A stretch of 64,000 bases of DNA from Mesorhizobium tamadayense (GTDB lineage: Bacteria > Pseudomonadota > Alphaproteobacteria > Rhizobiales > Rhizobiaceae): assembly GCF_003863365.1 (NCBI RefSeq), contig NZ_RQXT01000002.1, forward strand, positions 62,001-126,000, read 5' to 3'. Shown in pieces: positions 1-8,727 of the stretch. Position numbers and translations under genes: made by a program. How positions within the stretch are numbered: position 1 is the stretch's first letter; each line of letters opens with the position of its first letter. The notes beneath the pieces were generated by a model, which worked only from the letters and a program-made list of their open reading frames with translations, did not search any database and was not told the DNA's origin.

Positions 1-135
1 CGGATGGACCGTCAGCCCATGGGCGCCGGCGGCAAGCGCGATGCGCCCGAGCCCCGTGACGCTTGGCCACGGCAGGTCGCGGCGGTTGCGCAGCATGGCG
101 ACAGCATTGAGGTTGACCGAAAGCTTTGCGGGCAT
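1..135 (-). CDS. pdxJ: Pyridoxine 5'-phosphate synthase, N-terminal part (cut by window edge)
   Basis: The first 45 codons of PdxJ are visible, starting at the ATG at 135 and running off the left edge. The translation opens [19 protein letters not shown] and continues to the GLTVHPR-type segment, which is the characteristic start of this TIM-barrel enzyme. PdxJ condenses 3-amino-2-oxopropyl phosphate with 1-deoxyxylulose 5-phosphate in the DXP-dependent vitamin B6 pathway in the cytoplasm. The NLN segment belongs to the substrate-binding strand. The gene faces away from the STAS-like gene at 351, with a palindromic repeat between them. Only the N-terminus can be judged. Confidence 0.85.
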   Translation of the reverse strand, partial: MPAKLSVNLNAVAMLRNRRDLPWPSVTGLGRIALAAGAHGLTVHP

Positions 136-154
136 GATCCGGCGTCCAGTTGGA

Positions 155-198
155 GCAATTCCAGGAAAAGTGCGTAGCGGTTTTCCGTCCGGAATTGC
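155..198. repeat. Palindromic intergenic repeat, family A copy 1
   Basis: GCAATTCCAGGAAAA at the left pairs with TTTTCC..GGAATTGC at the right, with a two-base bulge. Near-identical copies lie at 10157-10198, 37640-37683 (opposite orientation) and 44333-44376. It sits in the divergent gap between pdxJ and the STAS-like gene. No other feature is seen in this gap. Confidence 0.85.
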
Positions 199-350
199 GT
201 AAGAAACAAATACGCAGGGCGGCTCGGCGGTTCTGTCAAACGCTGAACCGCTCTGCGTTTGGCGGGCATCTATAGCGCCTTTGCAGGGAACAGATAGAGG
301 GTTTCCAGTGTTCCAGGGGACGAGATGGTGGCCAACACAAGGATTTGCCA

Positions 351-788
351 GTGAAATCCCTCGAAGCCGTGCCGGCGATACGCCGCCTCGACACCAACCG
401 CGACGCGCTCTTTGCCATCGACGTCGTCGGCGACGTTTCGCCGGCGGACGCGGAAAACTTGTTCGGCCTGCTCGAAGCAGCCTATGCCCTGCACCCGAGG
501 ATCGACGTGCTTGTGAGACTGACCGACGAGGAGAGCGTCGATTGGACCAACATTTCGGAAAACACGATCCGACAAGGTGTGGCCGGCGCGCTGGAGCATG
601 TCGTGCGCTGCGCGGCCATCGGGCAACCGCGCTGGGCGTCCCTTGTCGCGGGTTTCTTTCCGAAGGCCTTGCCGTTCGAGTTCAAGCGTTTCGACAGTGA
701 CGACGAAGCCGCTGCCTGGCAGTGGCTCGACGCGAGGCCTATGAGCGTAACTAGCGCACGATCGTCAGCCGCTCGGCGGCGCGGGTGA
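351..788 (+). CDS. STAS/SEC14-like (SpoIIAA-type) domain protein
   Basis: A protein of about 145 residues resembling the small SpoIIAA-like/STAS family (DUF3478 type) of rhizobia, whose cellular role is not established. The N-terminal strand [15 protein letters not shown] and the helix [14 protein letters not shown] fit the alternating alpha/beta fold, and the acidic C-terminal segment [13 protein letters not shown] is typical of the family. An AAGGA ribosome site at 339-343 is correctly spaced for GTG at 351 and too close for TTG at 345, so I chose GTG. The last 38 bases overlap the 3' end of the convergent helicase gene. The final residues after DARP are low complexity and probably not structured. 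Confidence 0.65.
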   Translation: MKSLEAVPAIRRLDTNRDALFAIDVVGDVSPADAENLFGLLEAAYALHPRIDVLVRLTDEESVDWTNISENTIRQGVAGALEHVVRCAAIGQPRWASLVAGFFPKALPFEFKRFDSDDEAAAWQWLDARPMSVTSARSSAARRRG

Positions 789-1878
789 TGGCGGTATAAA
801 GCCAGCGCTGCCTGGTCTCCTTGAACGCCCAGCTCTCGTCGAACAGCACGACGTCGTTCCATTGCGAGCCTTGGGCCTTGTGCACGGTCAGCGCATAGCC
901 ATAGTCGAAATCGTCGAAGCGTTTCTTCTGCTGCCAGGGGATCTCGGCGTCCGGATCCTCGAACGCTGCCTTCAGCAGCTTGATCTTGGCGACGCCGCGG
1001 TCGGGATCGTCCTCTTCCGGTGAGACCAGCAGGTTGATGCCGGGCTTCACCGTCTCGCGCGACGAGGTCATCACCTTCCACAGCGAGCCGTTGAGCAGCC
1101 CCTTGGCCGGATCGTTGCGCAGGCAAACCAGCTTGTCGCCGGCCTGGGGAAAATCGGCGGAAAAGCCCTTCAATTCGCGCAGCCGCTGGTTATAGCGCCG
1201 CCGCGTGCGGTTGGTACCGACCAGCACCTGATCGGCTTTCATCACCAGATCCTGGGTGACCCCTTCCCTGCCGATCACCTGTGCCGCGCCGTAGTCGCCA
1301 TGCATGAACTCGCGGCCTTCGCGCACGTCGAGCGCCAGCCGGATGATGGGATTGTCGCGCGCCTGGCGATGGATTTCGGTCAAGAGCACGTCCGGCTCGT
1401 GCTCGGTGAAGAAGCCGCCGCCCGAGATCGGCGGCAGCTGGGCGGGATCGCCAAGCACCAGGATCGGCGTGCCGAAGCTCATCAGGTCGCGGCCGAGCTG
1501 CTCGTCGACCATCGAGCATTCGTCGATGACGACCAGCTTGGCGCGCGCGATCGGGCTTTGCCGATTGAGCGCGAAAGTCGGCGAGATCGAGGTCTTGCCG
1601 GTCACTTCGTCCGAAACCGATTCCTCGCCTTTCGGCCTGTAGATCAGCGAATGGATGGTGCGGGCGTTGATCGCTCCCTTGGAGCGCAGCACCTGGGCGG
1701 CCTTGCCGGTGAAGGCGGCGAACTGCACCTGTCCGTCGACGTGCTCGGCAAAATAGCGCGCCAGCGTCGTCTTGCCGGTGCCGGCATAGCCGAACAGGCG
1801 GAAGATCTGCGGCCCGCCGTCCTTCAGCCAGCGGGCGACCGCCTTCAAGGCCTCGTCCTGTTGGGGAGAGAATTCCAT
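751..1878 (-). CDS. RecD-like ATP-dependent DNA helicase (AAA family)
   Basis: A 375-residue superfamily 1 helicase of the stand-alone RecD-like type. Walker A is GYAGTGKTT at residues 30-38, Walker B with motif II is VVIDECSMVD at 116-125, motif III is GDPAQLPP at 143-150, the UvrD_C_2 motif is TVHKAQGSQW at 331-340, and the arginine-finger motif is YTAITRA near 361-367. All core motifs are intact. It lacks the long N-terminus of RecD and RecD2, so it is a minimal member, probably acting in DNA repair or recombination. A LexA-type direct repeat lies about 115 bp upstream of the ATG at 1878, which would fit SOS control (inference). Confidence 0.85.
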   Translation of the reverse strand: MEFSPQQDEALKAVARWLKDGGPQIFRLFGYAGTGKTTLARYFAEHVDGQVQFAAFTGKAAQVLRSKGAINARTIHSLIYRPKGEESVSDEVTGKTSISPTFALNRQSPIARAKLVVIDECSMVDEQLGRDLMSFGTPILVLGDPAQLPPISGGGFFTEHEPDVLLTEIHRQARDNPIIRLALDVREGREFMHGDYGAAQVIGREGVTQDLVMKADQVLVGTNRTRRRYNQRLRELKGFSADFPQAGDKLVCLRNDPAKGLLNGSLWKVMTSSRETVKPGINLLVSPEEDDPDRGVAKIKLLKAAFEDPDAEIPWQQKKRFDDFDYGYALTVHKAQGSQWNDVVLFDESWAFKETRQRWLYTAITRAAERLTIVR

Positions 1879-1991
1879 CAGCGCGACAGACCGGATTCGC
1901 GAGCGAAATACAAGATTGGCCGTTCCATCACCGCCATCGCCGGTGACGATCTCATTTGCTACAGGCCTGGCACGCTATCAGGCGCAAACAT

Positions 1992-2006
1992 GAACGTAAA
2001 GGGAAC
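1992..2006 (-). promoter_or_regulatory. Candidate LexA (SOS) box
   Basis: Read on the minus strand this is GTTC-CCTTTAC-GTTC, an exact match to the GTTC-N7-GTTC direct repeat used by alphaproteobacterial LexA. It lies 114-128 bp upstream of the RecD-like helicase start and 134 bp upstream of the small membrane protein on the other strand. Functional assignment is inference. The rest of 1879-2139 shows no gene. Confidence 0.55.
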
Positions 2007-2139
2007 AAATCTGGCGATGGTGCGTGGCCCCTGCAAAAGACGCCTTGGAGAATAGGGCTATGCCAATCCGGTTATTCGCCCAATCGTCGTGAATCGTAGC
2101 GGCATTGGACATATTAGCGCGCCATGCTAATTTAGTTGG

Positions 2140-2469
2140 ATGGTTTTTCTGGTCTTCTCCTTTGTTGCAGTCGCCATCTTATATGGCCTTGAACGATTCT
2201 ATTTTGGGAGAATATTTAGGTTATTTGCCGCTATTTTCTGGCTGTTTGTGTTTCAAGCCAGCGTTTTATTCGTCGGTGAAATCATCCTCCAAAATCACCT
2301 GGGCCAATCATTGCCCAATTGGGTTACATCTCTCGGCCTTGCGATTGGGGCATTCGCCTATGTGACGATTGGCATGACGCCTTTCGCTGCCGTCATAGCC
2401 GCATTGGGATTCGGGACGGTGATCGCAGCCAACTGGTTCTTGAGAAAGCCGGGGGAAAATTCAAACTGA
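2140..2469 (+). CDS. Small orphan integral membrane protein
   Basis: A 109-residue protein of unrecognised family. Three or four hydrophobic segments are visible, at about residues 3-15, 25-48, 64-80 and 82-101, followed by a short polar tail RKPGENSN, so it is probably an inner-membrane protein. The reading frame is AT-richer than its neighbours and uses codons such as TTT, ATA and TTA freely, which hints at a different origin. No good Shine-Dalgarno precedes the ATG. A second frame (2105-2365) overlaps and is also uninterrupted, but its product is less convincing. It converges on the nitrile hydratase operon, ending 22 bp from it. Confidence 0.5.
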   Translation: MVFLVFSFVAVAILYGLERFYFGRIFRLFAAIFWLFVFQASVLFVGEIILQNHLGQSLPNWVTSLGLAIGAFAYVTIGMTPFAAVIAALGFGTVIAANWFLRKPGENSN

Positions 2470-2490
2470 CCACTGCCCGGACTGTGTGGG

Positions 2491-2841
2491 CTACCGACCG
2501 AGTCCAGGATCGTTTTCCAACAAGATCGGCTTGCCGTGCGGCGTGGCATGCGCGGCGCGCTCCCAGGCGGCCGCGAGCGCATCGACCTCGCCCTTGCCGG
2601 CGACACCCTTTGCCGACAGCAGCTTTTCTAGGGCCACCAGCCAGTGCTCGTAATAGTCGTGCCCGTCGCTCGCGGCGTCCGGCTTCTTCACCTCACCGGA
2701 CAGGGCGTCCGCCCACTCGCTCCACGAAAACAATCCCTTGTCGTGCAGCGCCACTGTCATGGCGAAGGCTTCCGCCTGCCATGGCTCGGCGAAAACCGGA
2801 TCTTCGAAACCGTCCGGCAGCTTGGCCTCATGCCGGCTCAA
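2491..2841 (-). CDS. Nitrile hydratase accessory protein
   Basis: A 116-residue protein resembling the N-terminal half of nitrile hydratase beta subunits (DPVFAEPWQAEAFAM, then DYYEHWLVALEKLL), which is the hallmark of the NHase activator/accessory family that assists metal insertion and subunit assembly. The start is taken as TTG at 2841 because a GGGAG ribosome site precedes it at good spacing. The in-frame ATG at 2859 has none. It overlaps the end of the beta-subunit gene by 14 bases, so translation is probably coupled. It is the third and last gene of the operon, in the order alpha, beta, accessory. Confidence 0.8.
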   Translation of the reverse strand: MSRHEAKLPDGFEDPVFAEPWQAEAFAMTVALHDKGLFSWSEWADALSGEVKKPDAASDGHDYYEHWLVALEKLLSAKGVAGKGEVDALAAAWERAAHATPHGKPILLENDPGLGR

Positions 2842-3487
2842 GATAGCTCTCCCAGGCATCGATCGAGACAACAAGCGTCGGGTCGGCGCCCTCGCCCCAG
2901 ATCTCGCCCCCATCGAAAACCACCGTATAGACCCATTGCGGGTTCTCACCCTTGCCATGCGCATTGCTGTCGGGAAAGACGAAGCCGTCGCGCACGGCCT
3001 CGATCGTCCCGTTCTTGCCGCGCGCGTAACGCGGCAGGCGCGTATGGCCGGTGGGATTGAAGTTCTTCGTCCGTACCCGGTCGCCGGCCTGAAAGCTCGC
3101 CGGCGTGGCAACCGGACGATCGCATGGTCCGCCCTTGGCGAGCACGGCAGGCACGTCCGCCGCCTTCAGCACGCGCTTGGGTGTCGCCGCCGGATCGACC
3201 GCCTTGCCGGCGGCGAGATCGCTTTGCGTGATGAAGCCATGGCGCTGCAGCAGCACCTCCAGCGCCTTGATCCAGATCTGATAGTAGCTGGACGCATAGT
3301 AGTCGGCTGGATGCAGCGATTCCCGCGCATGCCGGCTTTCGTCGATGTTCCAGGCGCCCATGGCGCCGGCGGTGAGCGTCACGCCTAGCGCGCGTTTCTC
3401 CCATTCGGCGTGGAAATAAGGCTCGTCCATCTCGGGCGCGACCGGCCCGAAACCCATCTGTCCGCCGAGATCCTGCGGCCCGTTCAT
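2828..3487 (-). CDS. nthB: Nitrile hydratase beta subunit
   Basis: A 219-residue subunit opening MNGPQDLGGQMGFGPV, the conserved start of NHase beta chains. The helical N-terminal domain (HPADYYASSYYQIWIKALEVLL) precedes a C-terminal SH3-like barrel (GDRVRTKNFNPTGHTRLPRY ... YTVVFDGGEIWGE). With the alpha subunit it hydrates nitriles to amides in the cytoplasm. Length is normal. The start is preceded by GGGGAG within a 17-bp tandem repeat that also covers the alpha stop codon. No amidase gene lies next to the operon to process the amide product. Confidence 0.92.
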   Translation of the reverse strand: MNGPQDLGGQMGFGPVAPEMDEPYFHAEWEKRALGVTLTAGAMGAWNIDESRHARESLHPADYYASSYYQIWIKALEVLLQRHGFITQSDLAAGKAVDPAATPKRVLKAADVPAVLAKGGPCDRPVATPASFQAGDRVRTKNFNPTGHTRLPRYARGKNGTIEAVRDGFVFPDSNAHGKGENPQWVYTVVFDGGEIWGEGADPTLVVSIDAWESYLEPA

Positions 3488-3529
3488 GCCAGCTCCCCGT
3501 TCACTCCGGCTCCCCGTTCATTCCGGCTG
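3479..3529. repeat. Three tandem 17-bp copies across the nthA stop/nthB start
   Basis: CCCGTTCA recurs at 3479, 3496 and 3513 with exactly 17-bp period, each followed by a variant of CTCCGGCTC. On the coding strand each copy holds TGAACGGGG. One copy carries the nthA stop, the middle one another TGA plus a GGGGAG ribosome site, and the third the nthB start codon region. Confidence 0.85.
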
Positions 3530-4123
3530 CTTGGCCAGCGCCGTGCCGATCATCGCATCGCGGCTGACCAGGTCGGCAAGCTGTTCCTCGCTCCAGCCTT
3601 CGGTGCCCTTCGGCCGCATCGGCACGACCAGGTAGCGAAGCTCGGTGGTTGAATCCCAGACGCGGATCTTTTTGTCCTTGGGCAGCGTCAGCCCGAATTC
3701 TTCCAGCACGCCGCGCGGATCGATCACCGCCCGCGACCGGTAGGGCGGCGCCTTATACCAGACCGGCGGCAGGCCGAGCACCGACCACGGATAGCAGGAG
3801 CAGAGCGTGCAGACGACGAGGTTATGCGTCTCCTCGGTGTTGAAGACCGCCTGCATATGCTCGCCTTGGCGGCCGGTATAGCCCAGCGAGGCGATTGCCG
3901 CCGTCGCGTCGCGCTTCAGCCAGTCGGCGTAAGCCGGATCGCTCCAGGCCCTGGCAACCACCCTGGCACCGTTGCGCGGGCCGACTTTCGTCTCGTAGGT
4001 GTCGACGATGACGTCGATGGCCGCCGGGTCGATCAGGCCCTTTTGGGTGAGGATCGTTTCCAGCGCGCGCACGCGCGCTGCAAACGGATCGAGCTCGTTG
4101 TCGTGGTCATGATCATGGGACAT
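3518..4123 (-). CDS. nthA: Nitrile hydratase alpha subunit, cobalt type
   Basis: The 201-residue catalytic subunit. The metal-binding claw CTLCSC is at residues 105-110. Threonine at the second position is the signature of non-corrin cobalt enzymes, whereas iron enzymes have serine there. The cysteines at 108 and 110 are those normally oxidised to sulfinic and sulfenic acid. The flanking [11 protein letters not shown] and the GLPPVWYK and [13 protein letters not shown] segments are family-typical. The N-terminus is rich in His and Asp (HDHDHDNE). It is first in the operon, with an ATG at 4123 only 65 bp from the convergent RND gene end. Confidence 0.95.
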   Translation of the reverse strand: MSHDHDHDNELDPFAARVRALETILTQKGLIDPAAIDVIVDTYETKVGPRNGARVVARAWSDPAYADWLKRDATAAIASLGYTGRQGEHMQAVFNTEETHNLVVCTLCSCYPWSVLGLPPVWYKAPPYRSRAVIDPRGVLEEFGLTLPKDKKIRVWDSTTELRYLVVPMRPKGTEGWSEEQLADLVSRDAMIGTALAKQPE

Positions 4124-4187
4124 GGCGCAAGGTTACGATTGCCGGCCTGCCCTCGCAAGCGCTGCGCCTTGGGCCAGAAGCAGCCGC

Positions 4188-7100
4188 CTATTCGGCCGCT
4201 ATCTTTTTCGGTTCGGCTTCTTCCTCGGAGTCGAACAGCGAGGGTTGTGCCTCTGTCTCCACCGCATGCGGCGCCGGCCGGCTTTTCTTCGAGGAGAAGC
4301 TGAGAAGCCAGCCGGAGAAGTGTTCCATGTAGACATAGATGACCGGCGTGACGAACAGCGTGAGCGCCTGCGAGGCGAGCAGGCCGCCGACCACGGCGAC
4401 ACCGAGCGGCTGCCGCAATTCGGCGCTGGCGCCGGTGCCGAGCGCGATCGGGATCGTGCCCATCAGCGCCGCCAGCGTCGTCATCATGATCGGGCGGAAG
4501 CGCATCAGGCACGCCTTGTGGATGGACTCCACCGCCGACATGCCTTCGCGCCTGAGCTCGAGCGCGACATCGATCATCATGATGCCGTTCTTCTTGACGA
4601 TGCCGACCAGCATCAGGATGCCGATCACCGCGATCACCGAAAGGTCCATCCCCGCAAGTTGCAGCGCGACCAGCGCCCCGAGCACGGCGGACGGAAGGCC
4701 CGTCAGGATGGTGAGCGGATGGATGAAGCTCTCGTAAAGAATGCCCAGAACGATATAGATGGTGAGGATCGCGCCGCCGATCAGCAGGCCCTGGTTGGCA
4801 AGCGAATCCTGGAAGGTCTTCGCCGTGCCTGAGTAAGTGGTCGAGATCGTTGGCGGCATGCCGATCTTTTCCTTCAGCGCATTGATGTGCGCCACGCTAT
4901 CGCCGAGCGCGACCCCCTGCGGCAAATTGTAGGAAATGGTCACGGCCGGAAGCTGGCCGAGCTGGTTGACCGTCAGCGACCCGGCGGTCCGGTCGACACG
5001 GGCAAAGGCGCCCAGCGGTACCAGGCTGCCGCTGGCCGTCCGCACCTGGATCGCCAGCATCCTTTCGGGTGACCAGGCGATCTTCGGATCGAGCTCCATG
5101 ATGACGTCATAGCTGTCGGCCGACCCGAAGATGGTGGAAACCTGCTGAGTGCCGAACCCGCCATAGAGGCTGGAGCGCAGCGTATCGGTGTCGATGCCGA
5201 GTTGGGCCGCCTTGTCGCGGTTGACCACCAGCGTCGCCTGCAGAGCGGTGTTCTGCAGATCGTTGGTGACGTCGGTGAAGGCGCCGTGATCGGCAGTCAT
5301 CGCGTCGGTAAGCTTTTGCGCCCAACTGTTGGTCGCGCCGGTGTCGAGGCCCTGCACGACAAGCTGGTAGGCGCTGGCCGACTGCCGCGTGCCCAGGCGC
5401 AGGTTCTGCACCGGCTGCATATAGGTCTCGATGCCCGGAACAGCGGCGAGTTGCCGCCGCAGGTCGGAAAGCACCTTCTCAATGTTCGGCCGCTGGTCTT
5501 TGTCCTTCAGCTGCACATAGAGCTGGCCCTGGTTCAGCGCATTGTTGCCGCTGCCCGCTGACCATCCGACATGCGATACATAGGGCGAACGCGAGAAGAC
5601 GTTTGCCACCTGTCCCTGCAACTTCACCATGGCGTCGAACGAAATATCCTGGCGCGCGATGGTCGTCACCGAGATCTGGCCGATATCCTCCTGCGGGAAG
5701 AAGCCCTTCGGCGAGACCTGGATCAGCCAGACCGACAGCGCCGCCGTCCCGATGAACACGAGGAAAACCAGGAAGGTGTGGCGCAGGCAGAACGTCAGCA
5801 GCCAGTCATAGCCTCTCAGGAAGGCATTGTGCTTGCGGCCCTCGGCCTCCTGCGCCGCCTCCATCTCGGCCCTCGAGACCGTCAAGAGCCGCGAGCACAG
5901 CATTGGCGTGAGCGTCAGCGACACGAACATGGACGCCAGGATGGCGACCGTCACCACCACGGCGAATTCGTTGAAGATGCGTCCGATCACACCGCCCATC
6001 AAAAGCACAGGGATGAACACGGCCACCAGCGATACCGAGATCGAGATGATGGTGAAGCCGATCTCGCGGGAACCCTTGAGCGATGCTTCGAAGGCCGAAA
6101 GCCCGTCCTCCTCCATGTGGCGGAAGATATTTTCCAGCATGACGATCGCATCGTCGACGACAAGGCCGACCGCCAGCGTCAGTCCCATCAGCGAGATATT
6201 GTCGATCGAGAAACCGAACAGGAACATGACGCCGAGCGTGGCGATAAGGGAGATCGGCACCGCCACCGCGGGGATGACTGTCGCCGTCACCCGGCGCAGG
6301 AACAGGAAGATCACCATCACCACAAGGGCGATGGTGAGCAGCAGCGTGAACTGCACGTCATCGACGGCGTGACGGATCGAGGTCGAACGGTCGTTGAGCA
6401 GCTTGATGCTGGCCGCCGCCGGCATCTGGTCCTCGAAGGACGGCAACATCGCCTTGACGCGGTCGACCACATCGACGGTGTTGGCGTCGGGCTGCCGCTG
6501 CACGGCCATTATGATCGCACGGGTGCCGTCATACCAGCTCGCCGTCGTCGTGGTCTCAACCGAATCGATGACGCGGGTCACCTCGCCAAGGCGCACCGGA
6601 TGACCATTCTTGGTGGCGATGATGATGTTGGAGAAGCCTGCGGCATTGTTCAGTTGCGTGTTGGCGGTGATCGTCAGTTGCTGCTTGCTGTTCCTCAACA
6701 CGCCGAGAGGCGTGTTGCTGTTGGCCGAGGCGATGGCCGCCTGCAACTGGTCGATCGAGATGCCGCGTGCGGCGAGCGCGGTCGGGTCGATCTGGACGCG
6801 GACTGCATATTTCTGCTGGCCGAAGATCGAGACTTGCGCCACGCCATCGATCGTCGACAGCGACGGCGAGATCACGTTCTCGGCAAAGGCATCGAGATCG
6901 GTCAGTGGAACAGTGCCGCTGACCAGCGACATCAAAAGGATCGGCGCGTCGGCCGGATTGACCTTGCGATAGCTCGGCGGCGAAGTCATTTCGGGCGGCA
7001 GTTGCCGCTGTGTGCGCGCGATCGCCGCCTGCACATCGGCCGCCGCGGCGTCGATGTCGCGGTCGAGCACGAACTGAATGGCGATCGATGTCTGGCCGAG

Positions 7101-7352
7101 CGAGTTGGTCGTCGTGATCGAATCGATGCCGGCGATGGTCGAAAACTGCTTGATCAGCGGCGTCGCCACCGAGGTCGCCATCGTCTCCGGCGAAGCGCCG
7201 GGCAGTTGGGCCGAGACATTGACCACCGGAAATTCTGCGTTTGGCAATGCCGCCACCGGCAGGAATTTGTAGGCGAACATTCCTCCGAGCACGAGCGCGA
7301 AGGACATGAGCAAGGTGGCGACAGGCCGGCGGATGCAGAATTCGGGGATCAT
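4188..7352 (-). CDS. RND multidrug efflux permease (MdtB/MdtC-like)
   Basis: A 1054-residue inner-membrane proton antiporter of the HAE1 family. It opens MIPEFCIRRPVATLLMSFAL, has the usual two large periplasmic loops and 12 membrane segments, and carries the transmembrane-4 motif LVVDDAIVMLEN with the paired aspartates needed for proton relay. The ATG at 7352 overlaps the stop of the membrane fusion protein gene by four bases (ATGA), so the frame does not extend upstream as an uninterrupted reading might suggest. The C-terminal tail is long and charged (EEEAEPKKIAAE). Substrate cannot be told from sequence. No outer-membrane channel gene is adjacent, so a TolC-type partner elsewhere is implied. 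Confidence 0.92.
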   Translation of the reverse strand: MIPEFCIRRPVATLLMSFALVLGGMFAYKFLPVAALPNAEFPVVNVSAQLPGASPETMATSVATPLIKQFSTIAGIDSITTTNSLGQTSIAIQFVLDRDIDAAAADVQAAIARTQRQLPPEMTSPPSYRKVNPADAPILLMSLVSGTVPLTDLDAFAENVISPSLSTIDGVAQVSIFGQQKYAVRVQIDPTALAARGISIDQLQAAIASANSNTPLGVLRNSKQQLTITANTQLNNAAGFSNIIIATKNGHPVRLGEVTRVIDSVETTTTASWYDGTRAIIMAVQRQPDANTVDVVDRVKAMLPSFEDQMPAAASIKLLNDRSTSIRHAVDDVQFTLLLTIALVVMVIFLFLRRVTATVIPAVAVPISLIATLGVMFLFGFSIDNISLMGLTLAVGLVVDDAIVMLENIFRHMEEDGLSAFEASLKGSREIGFTIISISVSLVAVFIPVLLMGGVIGRIFNEFAVVVTVAILASMFVSLTLTPMLCSRLLTVSRAEMEAAQEAEGRKHNAFLRGYDWLLTFCLRHTFLVFLVFIGTAALSVWLIQVSPKGFFPQEDIGQISVTTIARQDISFDAMVKLQGQVANVFSRSPYVSHVGWSAGSGNNALNQGQLYVQLKDKDQRPNIEKVLSDLRRQLAAVPGIETYMQPVQNLRLGTRQSASAYQLVVQGLDTGATNSWAQKLTDAMTADHGAFTDVTNDLQNTALQATLVVNRDKAAQLGIDTDTLRSSLYGGFGTQQVSTIFGSADSYDVIMELDPKIAWSPERMLAIQVRTASGSLVPLGAFARVDRTAGSLTVNQLGQLPAVTISYNLPQGVALGDSVAHINALKEKIGMPPTISTTYSGTAKTFQDSLANQGLLIGGAILTIYIVLGILYESFIHPLTILTGLPSAVLGALVALQLAGMDLSVIAVIGILMLVGIVKKNGIMMIDVALELRREGMSAVESIHKACLMRFRPIMMTTLAALMGTIPIALGTGASAELRQPLGVAVVGGLLASQALTLFVTPVIYVYMEHFSGWLLSFSSKKSRPAPHAVETEAQPSLFDSEEEAEPKKIAAE

Positions 7353-8584
7353 GGACGTGCCCCGCCCGCCTTGTCGGCCTCGGCAACCTTCGGGGGCGCC
7401 TGACCGCCGGACTCGGGCTTGCCTTCGCGCACTGCGGCACCGTTCTTCAAGCGAGTCTGCCCCTCGACGACGACGCGCTCGCCTGCCTTCAGCCCCTTGC
7501 TGATGGCGCTGTTGTCGCCGTCGGCCAGCGCCACCTCGACCGGCCGCATCTCGACCGTGTTGTCCGGCTTGATCACATAGACGAACGGACCCTTCTGGCT
7601 GGGCTGCACTGCGACCGTGGGGACGGACGTCATCTTCTGCATCGTGCCTGCGTTGAGCACCACATTCACATACTGGCCGGGCCACAGCGATAGGTCGGAG
7701 TTCGGCACGCTGGCTCGTGCCGTAATTGTGCCGGAGGCGGTGTCAACGCTGGAATCGACGAAATCGAGGGTCCCCTTGCCGATCGGCGTCGGGTCGCCAT
7801 CGTTTGTAAGCGTAACCGCACCCTCTTGCGGCGAAGCCAGCGCCTTGTGCAGCAAGGCAAGGTTGCCCTCGGGGAGGTTGAAGGTTACGCGCAGCGGATC
7901 CATCTGCGTGATGGTGACGAGCGGCGTCGAGGTGCTGCCGCCATTGCTGGTGGTGACAAGATCGCCGATGGAGACGCTGACCGCGCCAAGCCGACCAGAA
8001 ATCGGCGCCGTGATCGTGGCAAATCCAAGCTGGACGTTATCGGCATCGATCGTTGCCCTATCGGCATCGACCGTGGCAGCGGCCGACTTTTGCGCCGCGA
8101 CGGCCTGGTCGTAGGTTTGCTGGGTGCCGGCCTGTCTGGCGACCAGACTCTTGGCCCGGACAAGGTCCGCTTCCGCGCTGGCAAGCAGCGCCTGATCCTT
8201 GGCGAGCGTCGCCTGGTCGCGCGCCAGTTGCGCCTTCAGCGCGCGGTCGTCCAGCGAAAACAGAAGATCACCGGCGTTCACCATCTGCCCGTCCTTGACG
8301 GCGATGTTGACGACCTGACTGGAGATCCGTGTGTTCACGCTGACCACCGCGGGCGAGGCGACGAACCCGATGGCATAGCGCCGGATCGGAAAATCGGCCG
8401 TCGAAGCTGTCGCCGAAACCACGGAAGTCGAACGTGGGGCGTTCGCAGCCGGCCTGTCCTGGGCAGCGGCCTGCTCTCCCGCCAGCATCTGCTGGACCTT
8501 GCTCATGGCGGTCGGCGACAGATAGAGGCCGACCCCGGCAACGCAGGCAATGCCAGCGGCAATGGTCAGGACTTTTCCGCGCAT
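7349..8584 (-). CDS. RND efflux periplasmic adaptor (membrane fusion protein)
   Basis: A 411-residue adaptor with an N-terminal signal/anchor segment (VLTIAAGIACVAGVGLYLS). The lipoyl half-motifs VNTRISSQVVNIAVKDGQMVNAG and FATITAPISGRLG flank an alpha-helical hairpin rich in Ala, Gln and Asp (about residues 110-170). A beta-barrel and a membrane-proximal domain follow. It links the permease to an outer-membrane channel. I take ATG 8584; TTG two codons upstream is also possible with the GGAGAGG ribosome site. It is the first gene of the two-gene operon. A palindromic TGTGCA site lies about 145 bp upstream. Confidence 0.9.
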   Translation of the reverse strand: MRGKVLTIAAGIACVAGVGLYLSPTAMSKVQQMLAGEQAAAQDRPAANAPRSTSVVSATASTADFPIRRYAIGFVASPAVVSVNTRISSQVVNIAVKDGQMVNAGDLLFSLDDRALKAQLARDQATLAKDQALLASAEADLVRAKSLVARQAGTQQTYDQAVAAQKSAAATVDADRATIDADNVQLGFATITAPISGRLGAVSVSIGDLVTTSNGGSTSTPLVTITQMDPLRVTFNLPEGNLALLHKALASPQEGAVTLTNDGDPTPIGKGTLDFVDSSVDTASGTITARASVPNSDLSLWPGQYVNVVLNAGTMQKMTSVPTVAVQPSQKGPFVYVIKPDNTVEMRPVEVALADGDNSAISKGLKAGERVVVEGQTRLKNGAAVREGKPESGGQAPPKVAEADKAGGARP

Positions 8585-8727
8585 CGTCAAAAAGGCCTCT
8601 CCTTCGACACGCCGTCAGCCGGTGGTCACACTATACCTCAATTCACGGCTTCCTGCCGCGCTTCGCCGATTAGATAGAACATGCCGAAGGCGAAAAAGGG
8701 CCAAAACCCGGCATTACGAAGATTTAA

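Noticed and set aside
1961..1985. Sigma-54 promoter starting TGGCACG near 1970
   Set aside because: The -12 element TTGC is not present at the required spacing.
2105..2365. Alternative frame overlapping the small membrane protein
   Set aside because: It lacks an orderly helix pattern and ends in mixed residues, so the 2140-2469 frame is more protein-like, though neither is certain.
5571..7403. Long open frame of about 610 codons on the plus strand inside the RND permease gene
   Set aside because: It is a GC-rich antisense shadow, low in hydrophobic order and full of His/Arg/Asp runs, while the minus-strand frame gives a complete RND protein.
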